64,000 nt of DNA, taken from the NCBI RefSeq assembly GCF_027579695.1, contig NC_083571.1:38390943-38454942 (forward strand). The letters run 5' to 3'. The notes under the pieces are model-generated. The model made no database searches. It worked only from the letters and a program-made list of their open reading frames with translations, and was not told where the DNA came from. The position numbers were made by a program, and so were the translations under genes. How positions within the stretch are numbered: position 1 is the first letter of the stretch; each line of letters starts with the position of its first letter. Shown here in pieces: positions 51,444-60,920 of the stretch. The stretch comes from Neoarius graeffei. Taxonomy: Eukaryota; Chordata; Actinopteri; Siluriformes; Ariidae.

Positions 51444-53042
51444 ACCCCGATTCCAAAAAAGTTGGGACAAAATACAAATTGTAAATAAAAACAGAATGCA
51501 ATGATGTGGAAGTTTCAAAATTCCATATTTTATTCAGAATAGAACATAGATGACATATCAAATGTTTAAACTGAGAAAATGTATCATTTAAAGAGAAAAT
51601 TTAGGTGATTTTAAGTTTCATGACAACAACACATCTCAAAAAAGTTGGGACAAGGCCATGTTTACCACTGTGAGACATCCCCTTTTCTCTTTACAACAGT
51701 CTGTAAACGTCTGGGGACTGAGGAGACAAGTTGCTCAAGTTTAGGGATAGGAATGTTAACCCATTCTTGTCTAATGTAGGATTCTAGTTGCTCAACTGTC
51801 TTAGGTCTTTTTTGTCGTATCTTCCATTTTATGATGCGCCAAATGTTTTCTATGGGTGAAAGATCTGGACTGCAGGCTGGCCAGTTCAATACCTGGACCC
51901 TTCTTCTATGCAGCCATGATGCTGTAATTGATGCAGTATGTGGTTTGGCATTGTCATGTTGGAAAATGCAAGGTCTTCCCTGAAAGAGACGTCGTCTGGA
52001 TGGGAGCATATGTTGCTCTAGAACCTGGATATACCTTTCAGCATTGATGGTGTATTTCCAGATGTGTAAGCTGCCCATGCCACACGCACTAATGCAACCG
52101 CATACCATCAGAGATGTAGGCTTCTGAACTGAGTGCTGATAACAACTTGGGTCGTCCTTCTCCTCTTTAGTCCAAATGACACGGCGTCCCTGATTTCCAT
52201 AAAGAACTTCAAATTTTGATTTGTCTGACCACAGAACAGTTTTCCACTTTTCTACAGTCCATTTTAAATGAGCCTTGGCCCAGAGAAGACGTGTGCGCTT
52301 CTGGATCATGTTTAGATACGGCTTCTTCTTTGAACTATAGAGTTTTAGCTGGCAACGGCGGATGGCACGGTGAATTGTGTTCACAGATAATGTTCTCTGG
52401 AAATATTCCTGAGACCATTTTGTGATTTCCAATACAGAAGCATGCCTGTATGTGATGCAGTGCCGTCTAAGGGCCCGAAGATCACGGGTGCCCAGTATGG
52501 TTTTCCGGCCTTGACCCTTACGCACAGAGATTCTTCCAGATTCTCTGAATCTTTTGATGATATTATGCACTGTAGATGATATGTTCAAACTCTTTGTAAT
52601 TTTACACTGTTGAACTCCTTTCTGATATTGCTCCACTATTTGTCGGGGCAGAATTAGGGGGATTGGTGATCCTCTTCCCATCTTTACTTCTGAGAGCCGC
52701 TGCCACTCCAAGATGCTCTTTTTATACCCAGTTATGTTAATGACCTATTGCCAATTGACCTAATGAGTTGCAGTTTGGTCCTCCAGCTGTCCCTTTTTCG
52801 TACCTTTAACTTTTCCAGCCTCTTATTGCCCGTGTCCCAACTTTTTTGAGATGTGTTGCTGTCATGAAATTTCAAATGAGCCAATATTTGGCATGAAATT
52901 TCAAAATGTCTCACTTTCGACATTTGATATGTTGTCCATGTTCTATTGTGAATACAATATCAGTTTTTGAGATTTGTAAATTATTGCATTCCGTTTTTAT
53001 TTACAATTTGTACTTTGTCCCAACTTTTTTGGAATCAGGGTT
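51443..53042 (-). mobile_element. Tc1-like transposon with intact-looking transposase
   Basis: Ends AACCCCGATTCCAAAAAAGT and ACTTTTTTGGAATCAGGGTT are inverted repeats that extend for about 200 bp. A second copy of the core (CTCAAAAAAGTTGGGACA) occurs about 185 bases inside each end (51635-51653 and about 52838-52856), an IR/DR arrangement like Sleeping Beauty. TA borders the right end; the left end meets a (AC)n/(AT)n tract. The two inverted repeats have diverged clearly from each other. Confidence 0.9.
51662..52711 (-). CDS. Tc1 transposase, 349 codons, catalytic triad intact
   Basis: Cuts and pastes its own element at TA sites. The N-terminal helix-turn-helix (residues about 20-60, ILPRQIVEQYQKGVQQCKIT, then SLNISSTVHNIIKRF) is followed by a basic linker (KGQGRKT, 65-71) and a second helix-turn-helix (75-125). 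Catalytic residues: Asp163 (LWSDKSKF), Asp253 (FQHDNAKPH), Glu288 (SPDLSPIENIW), spaced 34 residues apart, the DD34E pattern of Tc1. The length agrees with full-length Tc1 transposases (about 340-350). A downstream start MGRGSPI (residue 11) is the more usual one. No stop or frame break is visible, but activity is unproven and GGGSIMVWG is changed to TSLMVCGCI. Confidence 0.9.
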   Translation of the reverse strand: MEWQRLSEVKMGRGSPIPLILPRQIVEQYQKGVQQCKITKSLNISSTVHNIIKRFRESGRISVRKGQGRKTILGTRDLRALRRHCITYRHASVLEITKWSQEYFQRTLSVNTIHRAIRRCQLKLYSSKKKPYLNMIQKRTRLLWAKAHLKWTVEKWKTVLWSDKSKFEVLYGNQGRRVIWTKEEKDDPSCYQHSVQKPTSLMVCGCISACGMGSLHIWKYTINAERYIQVLEQHMLPSRRRLFQGRPCIFQHDNAKPHTASITASWLHRRRVQVLNWPACSPDLSPIENIWRIIKWKIRQKRPKTVEQLESYIRQEWVNIPIPKLEQLVSSVPRRLQTVVKRKGDVSQW

Positions 53043-53059
53043 ATATATATATACACCAA

Positions 53060-53640
53060 TGGTCAGATATAGTTACAGCTTCATGGTCACACTCCACCAC
53101 TGACAAAAGCAAGGCTATATCCGTAAAAAAAATTAATCTATTCGTGAATAAGAATTGTGCACTGGAGAGAAGAATGAATAGCCTCGACTGTTAGGGTTGC
53201 GAAACTGCCACACGTCAGCTATTCCGTGTGTTTTGAGGAAATATTGGATTAAGTCAGCAGATTTAGACGTGGGAATTTTCCTGGAGGAGCTATGGTCTAA
53301 GTTGGGAGAGATAGCACAGTTAAGTCTCCACCCAGAATACGATGATGTGTAACCATATTTGGCAGTTTAGAAAAGAAGGACCTAAAAAACAAGTGGTCAT
53401 CCAAGTTGGGTGCATAGACATTAGCTAGGATGACAGGGAGACCATATAGCCAGCCAACCACAATTATAAAACACCCACCAGAGTCAGATTCAATGCTAGT
53501 GGCAGTAAACTGTGTATTTTTACTGATTAATATAGCTACACCCCTGGCTTTTGAGTTGAAGTTAGAGTGAAATGTCTGGCCCACCCATCTGCCCTTTAAT
53601 CGACTGTGGTAAATTATAATTGATAAAATATAATGACACG
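53060..53640 (-). pseudogene. L1 ORF2 endonuclease part
   Basis: On the minus strand: MGQTFHSNFNSKARGVAILI, SKNTQFTATSIESDSGGCFI, IVVGWLYGLPVILANVYAPN and GGDLTV, then further on YSFFSPVHNSYSRID and VECDHEAVTISDHW. These are the APE-type endonuclease motifs of L1: RGVAILI, NVYAPN, GGDFN (Asn lost here), YSRIDYF, and SDH. Frames change between the parts and the GGDFN Asn is not kept, so it is dead. Confidence 0.85.
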
Positions 53641-53814
53641 AAGATGAGTTTGCTGAAGGAATGCAATGTCAGTGTTGAGTTTTCAGACGAGTGAATACTT
53701 TTTTACGTTTCACCAGATGATTAAGAGATTTAACTTTCCAACTCGCTAATTTGACTGAGCAACCACCTAACCGAGGTGATATATTGTTGTTATTATTGTT
53801 GGAAGTGAGAGAGG

Positions 53815-53876
53815 TGGCATAACATAACATAACATAACATAACATAACATAACATAACATAACATAACATAACACA
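53815..53876. repeat. (ACATA)n microsatellite
   Basis: About twelve CATAA units in the spacer between L1 ORF1 and ORF2. Confidence 0.95.
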
Positions 53877-54208
53877 TTTGCATTCCCTCCAAATACAAAA
53901 AACATGACAGTAAAATGTATTGAAAAAAATAAGGTCTAATCTGGCATTACCCCTTCCCACAACATATGCACAAATGTGCAAATCCCAAAATTCCTTGCCT
54001 AAATATCCACACATTGAGTGTTTACTTGGGTAGCTTGTACTTTAAGCCAACGTGAGCTCCTGCTCAACCCAACATGAACAAGTAATGAGGAAAACAAAAG
54101 CAACAAAGTTGTCATTATCATCTTAGTACTCCACAAGGAACAAAGGAAAATGAGAATAAGCCTGCAGTATTGCAGTGTTAAGTAATTGATAAAATATAAT
54201 GATGAGCC

Positions 54209-54580
54209 GGGCGGCACGGTGGTGTAGTGGTTAGCGCTGTCGCCTCACAGCAAGAAGGTCCTGGGTTCGAGCCCCGGGGCCGGCGAGGGCCTTTCTGTGC
54301 AGAGTTTGCATGTTCTCCCCGTGTCCGTGTGGGTTTCCTCCGGGTGCTCCGGTTTCCCCCACAGTCCAAAGACATGCAGGTTAGGTTAACTGGTGACTCT
54401 AAATTGACCGTAGGTGTGAATGTGAGTGTGAATGGTTGTCTGTGTCTATGTGTTGGCCCTGTGATGACCTGGCGACTTGTCCAGGGTGTACCCCGCCTTT
54501 CGCCCGTAGTCAGCTGGGATAGGCTCCAGCTTGCCTGCGACCCTGTAGAAGGATAAAGCGGCTAGAGATAATGTGATGTG
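54209..54580 (+). mobile_element. SINE inserted in L1
   Basis: Full length, close to consensus, flanked by AATGATGAGCC on both sides (about 54198-54208 and 54588-54598). It lies between L1 ORF1 and ORF2 in the opposite orientation. Confidence 0.94.
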
Positions 54581-54623
54581 TGAATGTAATGATGAGCCAC
54601 ATTAAATTTTTAGATCACAGAAT

Positions 54624-55598
54624 TCAACCATCAGTCAAAACTGAATGGAACTTAAACTGTAAAACCTGACAGAAATAAATGTGATTTTGTCCACCCTTAG
54701 TGTTCCCCGTCGTTTTGGTGATGTGTTTCTTAATGTAGGCCATGGCTTTATCGAGATCCAAAAATTCCTTGTCCACTCTGTTATAGGTGATACAGAGCCA
54801 GGCAGGAAAGAGTATGCCATAATGGTCATCTCGTTGATCTCGGAGTAAATTCCTGGCTTCCGTGAATGCATCACGAGCCTTGGAGACCTTCGTTGTGTAG
54901 TCCAGAAAGATGGCGATGGCTCCTCCCCTGTACCTGAGCGGGGCTTGGCTGCGAGTATGGTGCAGCACCTCCACACAGTCCTGATAATAATGTAGCTTCA
55001 CTACAATCACTTGTGGCTTTCCGCTGGTGTTTTTTGACACAGGGCTCTGATGTGAGCGATCAATGACAATGTCCTTTTGCAGTTTAAGCACCTCAGACAA
55101 TAATTTAGACACCGACTCTGTGGAACTAGACCTGGGCTCCTCTGCAACCCCCGGGATTCGGATGTTGCACCTGTGCATCCTCCCATGCATGTCTTCGCAT
55201 TTATCTTTTATCTCCCCCAGTTCTTTCGTCAGGGTGGATACAGTAGTTTGAAGCTCTGTCACTTCATCTGACCACGACAACATGCCACCCTCCATGTCCT
55301 TAATAGCAGACTTCATTTGGTCAATTTCGTTTTGCGCTAGTATGGCGTTGTTAGCTAGCTTGGCACTGACTGTCTGGCGCTCACTCCTCAGATGGTTAAA
55401 TTCGTCAGAGAGGGAGTTTTTCAGCTCCGTTCTAATGACAGCAGCAATATCAGCTTGTAGGTCCAAAAGGATCTGAGCTTTCAGGTTTTCCATGTTGATT
55501 TCCTCAGAGTCTTTGCGGGGGGGCGGCAGATGGGTGACTCTGGTCTGTAGATGTACTCCGTGCCGAAGAGGTGTCGGGCCTGGCAGTAGATGGTCCAT
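54624..55598 (-). CDS. L1 ORF1 protein (RNA-binding chaperone), 324 codons
   Basis: ORF1p coats L1 RNA and acts as a trimeric chaperone. After a linker, residues about 33-140 form a heptad-rich coiled coil (LKAQILLDLQADIAAVIRTE ... MKSAIKDMEGGMLSWSDEVT ... LTKELGEIKDKCEDMHGRMH), ending at the conserved RCNIRIPGVAE that begins the RNA recognition motif. It is followed by a C-terminal domain (RDAFTEARNLLRDQRDDHYG, then ILFPAWLCITYN) matching L1 ORF1 (Transposase_22). The stretch after MHR is slightly shorter than usual (RRNN is replaced by RCN). The frame is open to a stop at 54624, although ORF2 is broken, so this gene is stranded. Confidence 0.85.
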   Translation of the reverse strand: MDHLLPGPTPLRHGVHLQTRVTHLPPPRKDSEEINMENLKAQILLDLQADIAAVIRTELKNSLSDEFNHLRSERQTVSAKLANNAILAQNEIDQMKSAIKDMEGGMLSWSDEVTELQTTVSTLTKELGEIKDKCEDMHGRMHRCNIRIPGVAEEPRSSSTESVSKLLSEVLKLQKDIVIDRSHQSPVSKNTSGKPQVIVVKLHYYQDCVEVLHHTRSQAPLRYRGGAIAIFLDYTTKVSKARDAFTEARNLLRDQRDDHYGILFPAWLCITYNRVDKEFLDLDKAMAYIKKHITKTTGNTKGGQNHIYFCQVLQFKFHSVLTDG

Positions 55599-55651
55599 TG
55601 TACTTGAATTTGCGGATCCCTGAAGCTATTATGTTACAGGCCTCAGGATGA

Positions 55652-55735
55652 GTTACCTGTTTTGTACAGGAAAAGTACAGACAAGAGTCGTCAGTTGTGT
55701 TCATTCAGCAGGCAGTCCTCTGTCTTTAATAACAG
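55652..55735 (-). repeat. 75-bp repeat, copy 1 (L1 5' region?)
   Basis: The block TTTGTACAGGAAAAGTACAG, AGAGTCGTCAGTTGTGTTC, AGCAGGCAGTCCTCTGTCT reappears at 57052-57125. It lies just 5' of L1 ORF1 and on the minus strand ends in CAG followed by GTAACT, like a donor site. It may be L1 5' untranslated sequence. Confidence 0.7.
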
Positions 55736-55973
55736 GCTTTTACATTTCTTTTCACAATATTAAACATAATATCCACCAATACACAACTTCACAAATTAAC
55801 AGACATATTACTGTTAGCATAACATACATCTGGTACCTCTACATCTCTGTATATCATTACCAGTACCGACTAAACTACAAATCACTGTAAACAGACAATG
55901 TGCACTCAAACACATATTTTCCCCATGCTGCTTCAACCAGCATCAAAAGATATCCCACCAGTGATACAACACT

Positions 55974-56635
55974 CAGTGCGTTTACATGCACATCCAAATC
56001 AAACTACTGTCGGTAATCGAGCTAAGGGTCCCAGCAGGGGTGCCAGAGAAATCCAATCCTACATGCACACAAGGAAATCGAGCTATTGTGTGAGGTACAT
56101 TGTGCACCCGAGCCACAGGTGGCGCTACACGCCCCATCGTGTTGGTACACTTCCGGTTGTCGTCATGAAGAAGAGCTATTCAAGAGTATAAACAAAGTTA
56201 TCAGTTCCGTGTTCACAAGAAGAATGAGCTGATGAGCATGAAGCTGAATGAGCATGAACTCTGTCTCCTCATTGCTCCAGAAGTGCACGCTTCTGCTCGC
56301 CAATTTCTCTTCCTCCTGACCTCTTCTGCTGCTCGCTACTACTGCTGTTGTCATGCCGACCGAGGCTGTTGTGTTTCCGCTTGTGGTCTCGTCACTCGTC
56401 ACTTCCGGAAGGGGCAGTGCTGAAGTAAGTAGCTCGACTACGTAGCTCGATAGGATTTACATGCACTAAGTAGCTCGGCTACAATCACATAATCTAGGTC
56501 GCGTAGCTCGATTACGAGAAATCCAGTTCGGTTAGATTTCAGCCGAGCTAAGGTGTTGACATGGCATTTAGAACTTCGATTTCGGTCGAGCTACGGCAGA
56601 AATTTGATTTTCTCTATGTGCATGTAAACGCACTG
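55974..56635. mobile_element. Non-autonomous DNA element (TIR CAGTGCGTTTACATGCACAT)
   Basis: Ends CAGTGCGTTTACATGCACAT and ATGTGCATGTAAACGCACTG are inverted repeats of about 20 bp with one mismatch. Inside are many GTAGCTCGA / TCGAGCTA motifs in both orientations near the right end. No transposase frame and no convincing target duplication. The CAG start is hAT-like. Confidence 0.7.
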
Positions 56636-57480
56636 ACAGCTTGCTTGACATAGCTTTCCTATTCTACTGTATGCCTGAACACTTTTACACAATTTTTACA
56701 CAATGATGCAGACTTCCCAGTAACAAACGTCAGTCTTTTAACCATACAAATATATAAGATTGAACATTTTTACCTTATCAACACAGTACAATGAATTAAC
56801 GAGTTTAGTCTAAATCAAATTAATAAAATGAAATAGAAATGCTCAGGAGCTCTATACAGCCAAATGAAAACATCGACAGTACGGCCGCCATTTTGTTTAA
56901 TTGTTTCCCACGGTAAAGAAAACTCTGTTTTATGCTGTGTCCCTTAAAGTTCCCAACACCCCATTTTCTATCTTAAACTTTACTCAAACAACATCACAAA
57001 GGCTTTATAAGTCCTTCAGGATACATTGTGATAAATTAACACACATTACTAGCCTGCTTTGTACAGGAAAAGCACAGACAAGAGTCGTCAGTTGTGTTCG
57101 TTCAGCAGGCAGTCCTCTGTCTGAGGAACGTACGCCTGGCGCAGCTTACTACAACTAGCGCTCACTTTTGGTGATACTCCCTCTTGTGGTAGAGTTGGGG
57201 AAACGCACCTTACTAAAACCCATATAGAAAACACATTTAAATCTGGCCTTTTTCATAGAAAAATACACAATAATTCAAACAACTCAACAATTGTGACCAT
57301 ACATTTGTGGGTGTCACAATTACAGGCATCAAAAAATCATATCTCTGACGAACGGTGTACTTAATTATCACACCGGCTTTCTGTAGCAAAGATTATCAAA
57401 AAAGTGCAGCTTTTATTTTTGAAAAAATGCAACAGTTGAGCAGGAGCTCTGCAACACGTCTTACTCCACTGCTTGCTCAC
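56636..57480. other. No gene; holds second 75-bp repeat
   Basis: 57052-57125 repeats the block at 55652-55735. The rest (for example CTACCACAAGAGGGAGTATC on the minus strand) is unrecognised and may be another L1 5' region. Confidence 0.45.
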
Positions 57481-57548
57481 TAGCACACACACACACCACG
57501 TGACTTTTCTTAGCAGTTTTACCAGAAGTGAAATAGCTGGTGGTCTAA

Positions 57549-58110
57549 ATGGCTGTCGTAGTGCAAACAACTAGTGATAACTTATCAGAGTATGCTTGTA
57601 ATCTAGAAGCCACTGCTCGCTTTAGATATATTCAGAAGGTTGCTATGTGCAATGGAATCGACCCCTCCAGTCTGGGAAAGAAGGATTTGTCATACGATCT
57701 TGAAAACTACTCTTTAGTCAAGTTCCCCGACATCTCAAACTACCTGGTGTTGCAGACGTCCTTCTACACCGCAAAACAGATGAAAGCGTGGAAGAGTATG
57801 GAGGGTTACAACTTTTTTGTATGTGGCTGGGTAAAGGACCTCGGGATCAAGTCGCTGCTGAATGAATCCTGTATTGTTTTTGCCCGTGTAAGTATGTTTT
57901 TTTTTTAAGCTTTTCATACACGTCTTTACAACGAAGCGCTACAAATTGAAGTGTAAACAAACAACAGTTCACTTGATTCTCAATTGTGTTCACTCTTATC
58001 TCTCAGGTAAATCATTCACAAAGATCACCAGAAACCCCTTTAAAGACCTGGATTTTAGTTAAACAAGACGGAGAAGTGATCACGGCGCATTGTAACTGTA
58101 TGGCTGGGTA
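57549..58110 (+). pseudogene. ISL2EU YqaJ/SWIM protein N-terminal part
   Basis: MAVVVQTTSDNLSEYACNLE, YIQKVAMCNGIDPSSLGKKD, YLVLQTSFYTAKQMKAWKSM and FVCGWVKDLGIKSLLNESCI are in one frame to 57908, followed by a splice-donor-like GTAAGT (57889). In another frame lie [20 protein letters not shown] and [12 protein letters not shown] with a GTAAG donor after it. A two-exon reading with SWIM-like CxC is likely. This form lacks the downstream nuclease, so it is non-functional. Confidence 0.72.
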
Positions 58111-58371
58111 AGAATTTTGTCGCGACCTTCATGCATATGGACTTTGTGAGGAGTAAACAAAGAAACGGCTGAGGACTTTAGCGCTTCGTGAATTAAAAAA
58201 AAGTACCATAAAATAACGGCACATAGCAAGAAAAGTACTTGGAAAACACGAAGGACATAGCTGAGAGGGAAATACAAACCTTTCACCAAGTGATCACTGC
58301 AAACTCGAGCATGCTTCGACTCGGCTCCCTTCGATTTCAGTGAGAGGTTCAAAAGCCACGTTTCTCTTAGA

Positions 58372-59447
58372 CTTACTTTATTGTCATTCAGATTTGCATT
58401 AAACAATACACATCAGAACGAGAGGGCGGCACGGTGGTGTAGTGGTTAGCGCTGTCGCCTCACAGCAAGAAGGTCCTGGGTTCGAGCCCCGGGGCCGGCG
58501 AGGGCCTTTCTGTGTGGAGTTTGCATGTTCTCCCCGTGTCCGCGTGGGTTTCCTCCGGGTGCTCCGGTTTCCCCCACAGTCCAAAGACATGCAGGTTAGG
58601 TTAACTGGTGACTCTAAATTGACCGTAGGTGTGAATGTGAGTGTGAATGGTTGTCTGTGTCTATATGTCAGCCCTGTGATGACCTGGCGACTTGTCCAGG
58701 GTGTACCCCGCCTTTCGCCCGTAGTCAGCTGGGATAGGCTCCAGCTTGCCTGCGACCCTGTAGAAGGATAAAGCGGCTAGAGATAATGAGATGAGACATC
58801 AGAACGAGATTTTGTTGCTTTGGCTCAGTGTAGTGCAGAACGAAACAGCAAGTATATTACCTGAGAAAATATATATAAGAAAACTGTGTATAAAGTCCTA
58901 TATACAATATAAAGTGTATTGCCTGAATATAAAGTATATTGCCTAGGTGGTGGTGGTGGGGGGGATTAATTCGGTTCAACAGCCTTATGGCCTGTGGTAA
59001 AAAAACTGTTGTAGAACCTGGCTGTTCTACTCCAGAGGCTGCATCGCCTCTTTCCAGAAACCAGCAGCGAGAACAGTCCATAGTGGGGGTGGGAGGTGTC
59101 TCTGCTGATGTTGCGAGCCCTGGCCAGGCAGCGTTTTTCTGCAATATCCTGTATCGGAGGAAGTAAAGTCCTGATGATTTTCTCCGCTGTCTTCACCACC
59201 CTCTGCAGGGACTTCCAGTCAGAGGCCCTGCAGGCTCCTGACCAGACAGAGATGCAGCAAGTCAGTATGCTTTCTATAGTGCCTCTGTAGAAAGTGGTGA
59301 GAATTGGAGGGGGGAGATGTGCCTTCTTCATCCGGCGCAGAAAGTGCATGCACTTCTGAGCCCTCTTTACAAGGGCCCTGGTGTGATGGGACCAGGTCAG
59401 AGTGTCCGTTATCTGCACCCCCAGGAACTTTGTGCTGCTGATGTCTT
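58372..59447 (-). mobile_element. Rex1-type LINE fragment, 3' part
   Basis: The minus-strand frame 59418-58966 reads TDTLTWSHHTRALVKRAQKC, MHFLRRMKKAHLPPPILTTF, YRGTIESILTCCISVWSGAC, then LQRVVKTAEKIIRTLLPPIQ and RARNISRDTSHPHYGLFSLL. This is the C-terminal part of Rex1/CR1-like ORF2. The 3' end is GACAATAAAGTAAG-like (58378 side). The SINE at 58424-58796 lies within its 3' untranslated region. The element is 5' truncated. Confidence 0.82.
58424..58796 (+). mobile_element. SINE inserted in Rex1
   Basis: Full length, close to consensus, with a target duplication CATCAGAACGAGA on both sides (about 58411-58423 and 58797-58809). Confidence 0.95.
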
Positions 59448-59760
59448 GACGTCTTTTTGTGAAATCCTGTGTTCGTTCACCCTTTTTATGAGTTCACGGG
59501 GAACCCTGAAGAAACTTTCACCAGTTTCACTGTTTGGGCGATTCGAACAACCTAAAACAACGCAAGCGTAAGGCATTTTTCATGCCAGCAATGCACCCTC
59601 TCTGTACAAACGGTTTGTCAACTGAGCTTTGGTAGACCACCAGCTAAAGTTTTGAATAACTAATGAGGCGGATGTGATGTCATGTTAAACCCAGCAATAA
59701 AAGCATACACAAGGGTTGGCTGTTAATTTTACAGCAAAAATATGACTCAGTAATAAATAA

Positions 59761-59957
59761 ATAATAAATAATCCACAGTCTTTTAATCCACAGTTGACTT
59801 GCTGACTTTGGGACTGTGGTTGTCGTGAACGGTTTTGCGCTCGGGTTTTCCGTCGGTGGGGGGTTTATAGCATCAACGAAGCTGACTTTATGTTAGAACT
59901 GTTAAGGTTATAGTCATGTTGTCTGTTGTTGCCCAAATGAGGATGGGTTCCCTTTTG
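59761..59957. other. No recognised gene
   Basis: Short unique stretch (GTTTTGCGCTCGGGTTTTCC) between the duplicated block's left piece and the next SINE. Confidence 0.45.
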
Positions 59958-60320
59958 GCGGCATGGTGGTGTAGTGCTTAGCACGGTCGCCTAACAGCAA
60001 GAAGGTTCCGGGTTCGAACCCAGTGGCTGGCAAGGGCCTTTCTGTGTGGAGTTTGCATGTTCTCCCCATGTCTGTGTGGGTTTCCTCCGGGTGCTCTGGT
60101 TTCCCCCACAATCCAAAGACATGCAGTTAGGGCCGTGGGGTGGCCTTAGGCTGAAGTGCCCTTGAGCAAGGTACCTAACCCCTGACTACTCCCTGGATGC
60201 TGTAGTATGGCTGCCCACTGCTCTGGGTGTGTGTGTTCACTGCTTCAGATGGGTTAAATGCAGAGGATGAATTTCACTGTGCTTGAAGTGTGCATATGAC
60301 AAATAAAGGTTTCTTCTTCT
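59958..60320 (+). mobile_element. Chimeric SINE: same head, third kind of tail
   Basis: The head (GGCGGCATGGTGGTGTAGTG to AAAGACATGCAG) is shared with the main family. After that it reads GGCTGAAGTGCCCTTGAGCA, AAATGCAGAGGATGAATTTC and ends TGACAAATAAAGGTTTCTTC. This is a third tail type besides ATGAGATGAG and the RTE-like tail. Confidence 0.85.
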
Positions 60321-60920
60321 TCTTTGAGTCTGGTTCCTCTCGAGGTTTCTTCCTCATGTCATCTGAGGGAGTTTTTCCTTGCCACCGTCGCCACAGGCTT
60401 GCTCATTGGGGATAGATTAGGGATAAAATCAGGTCATATTTTAAGTCGTTCAAATTCTGTAAAGCTGCTTTGCGACAATGTTCATTGTTAAAAGCTTCTT
60501 CTCCTTCTTTTGGCTGCTCCCGATTAGGGGTCGCCACAGCGGATCTTTCGTCTCCATTGCTCCCTGTCTTCCGCATCCTTCTCTACCACACCTGCCACTT
60601 TCACGTCCTCTCTCACCACATCCATCTATCTCCTCTTTGGCCTTCCTCGTTTTCATTTGCCTGGCAGCTCCATCCTCAACATTCTCCTTCCAACATGCTC
60701 TGCATCTCTTCTCAGGATGTGTCCATACCATCTCAGTCTCATCTCTCTTAGCTTAATTCCCAAGCTCTCCACATGTGCTGTCCCTCTGATGTGCTCGTTC
60801 CTTATCCTGTCCAACTTCCCATCGCAAATCTTAACATCCTCAACTCCGCCACCTCCAACTTTGCCTCCTGTCTCTTCGTTAAGGGTACAGTCTCCAATCC
60901 ATACATCACAGCTGGTCTCA

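Larger units (their letters stand above)
46045..55640 (-). mobile_element. L1 LINE (fish L1), ORF1 to early ORF2, interrupted three times
   Basis: Read on the minus strand: ORF1 (55598-54624), a SINE, the endonuclease part of ORF2 (about 53600-53060), then an AT tract with a Tc1 and Gypsy fossil C, and finally the ORF2 continuation (46410-46060) reading LTTTQPNCPWRFNPALLSNE, then IESFLSINRSPGMPPSTVWE. The protein reads across the AT tract in the order expected for L1 (SDHxPL...W RFNP LL). It ends near 46060 before the reverse transcriptase, so this L1 is truncated. Confidence 0.78.
57490..59760 (+). mobile_element. ISL2EU-type transposon relic, copy 2, holding Rex1 and SINE
   Basis: Aligns with copy 1 (19528-20506) and with its right flank (CAGCAATAAAAGCATACACA). 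Coding starts at 57549 and keeps the FFVCGWVKDLGIKSLLNESC and IVFARV segment that copy 1 lacks. [20 protein letters not shown] and CMAG follow after a small gap. A Rex1 LINE (58372-59447), itself carrying a SINE, interrupts it. The YqaJ domain is absent. Confidence 0.75.

Noticed and set aside
53121-53300. Second small gene on the + strand beside the Tc1
   Set aside because: The sequence reads as L1 endonuclease on the minus strand.
54227-54556. Recurrent 109-codon frame (MVSAVASQQEGPGFEPRGRR)
   Set aside because: It is a chance frame of the SINE body and recurs in each copy; it is not a gene.
56163-56402. Captured coding exon inside the 55974-56635 element
   Set aside because: Frames on both strands are short and share no recognised motif; the element looks non-autonomous.
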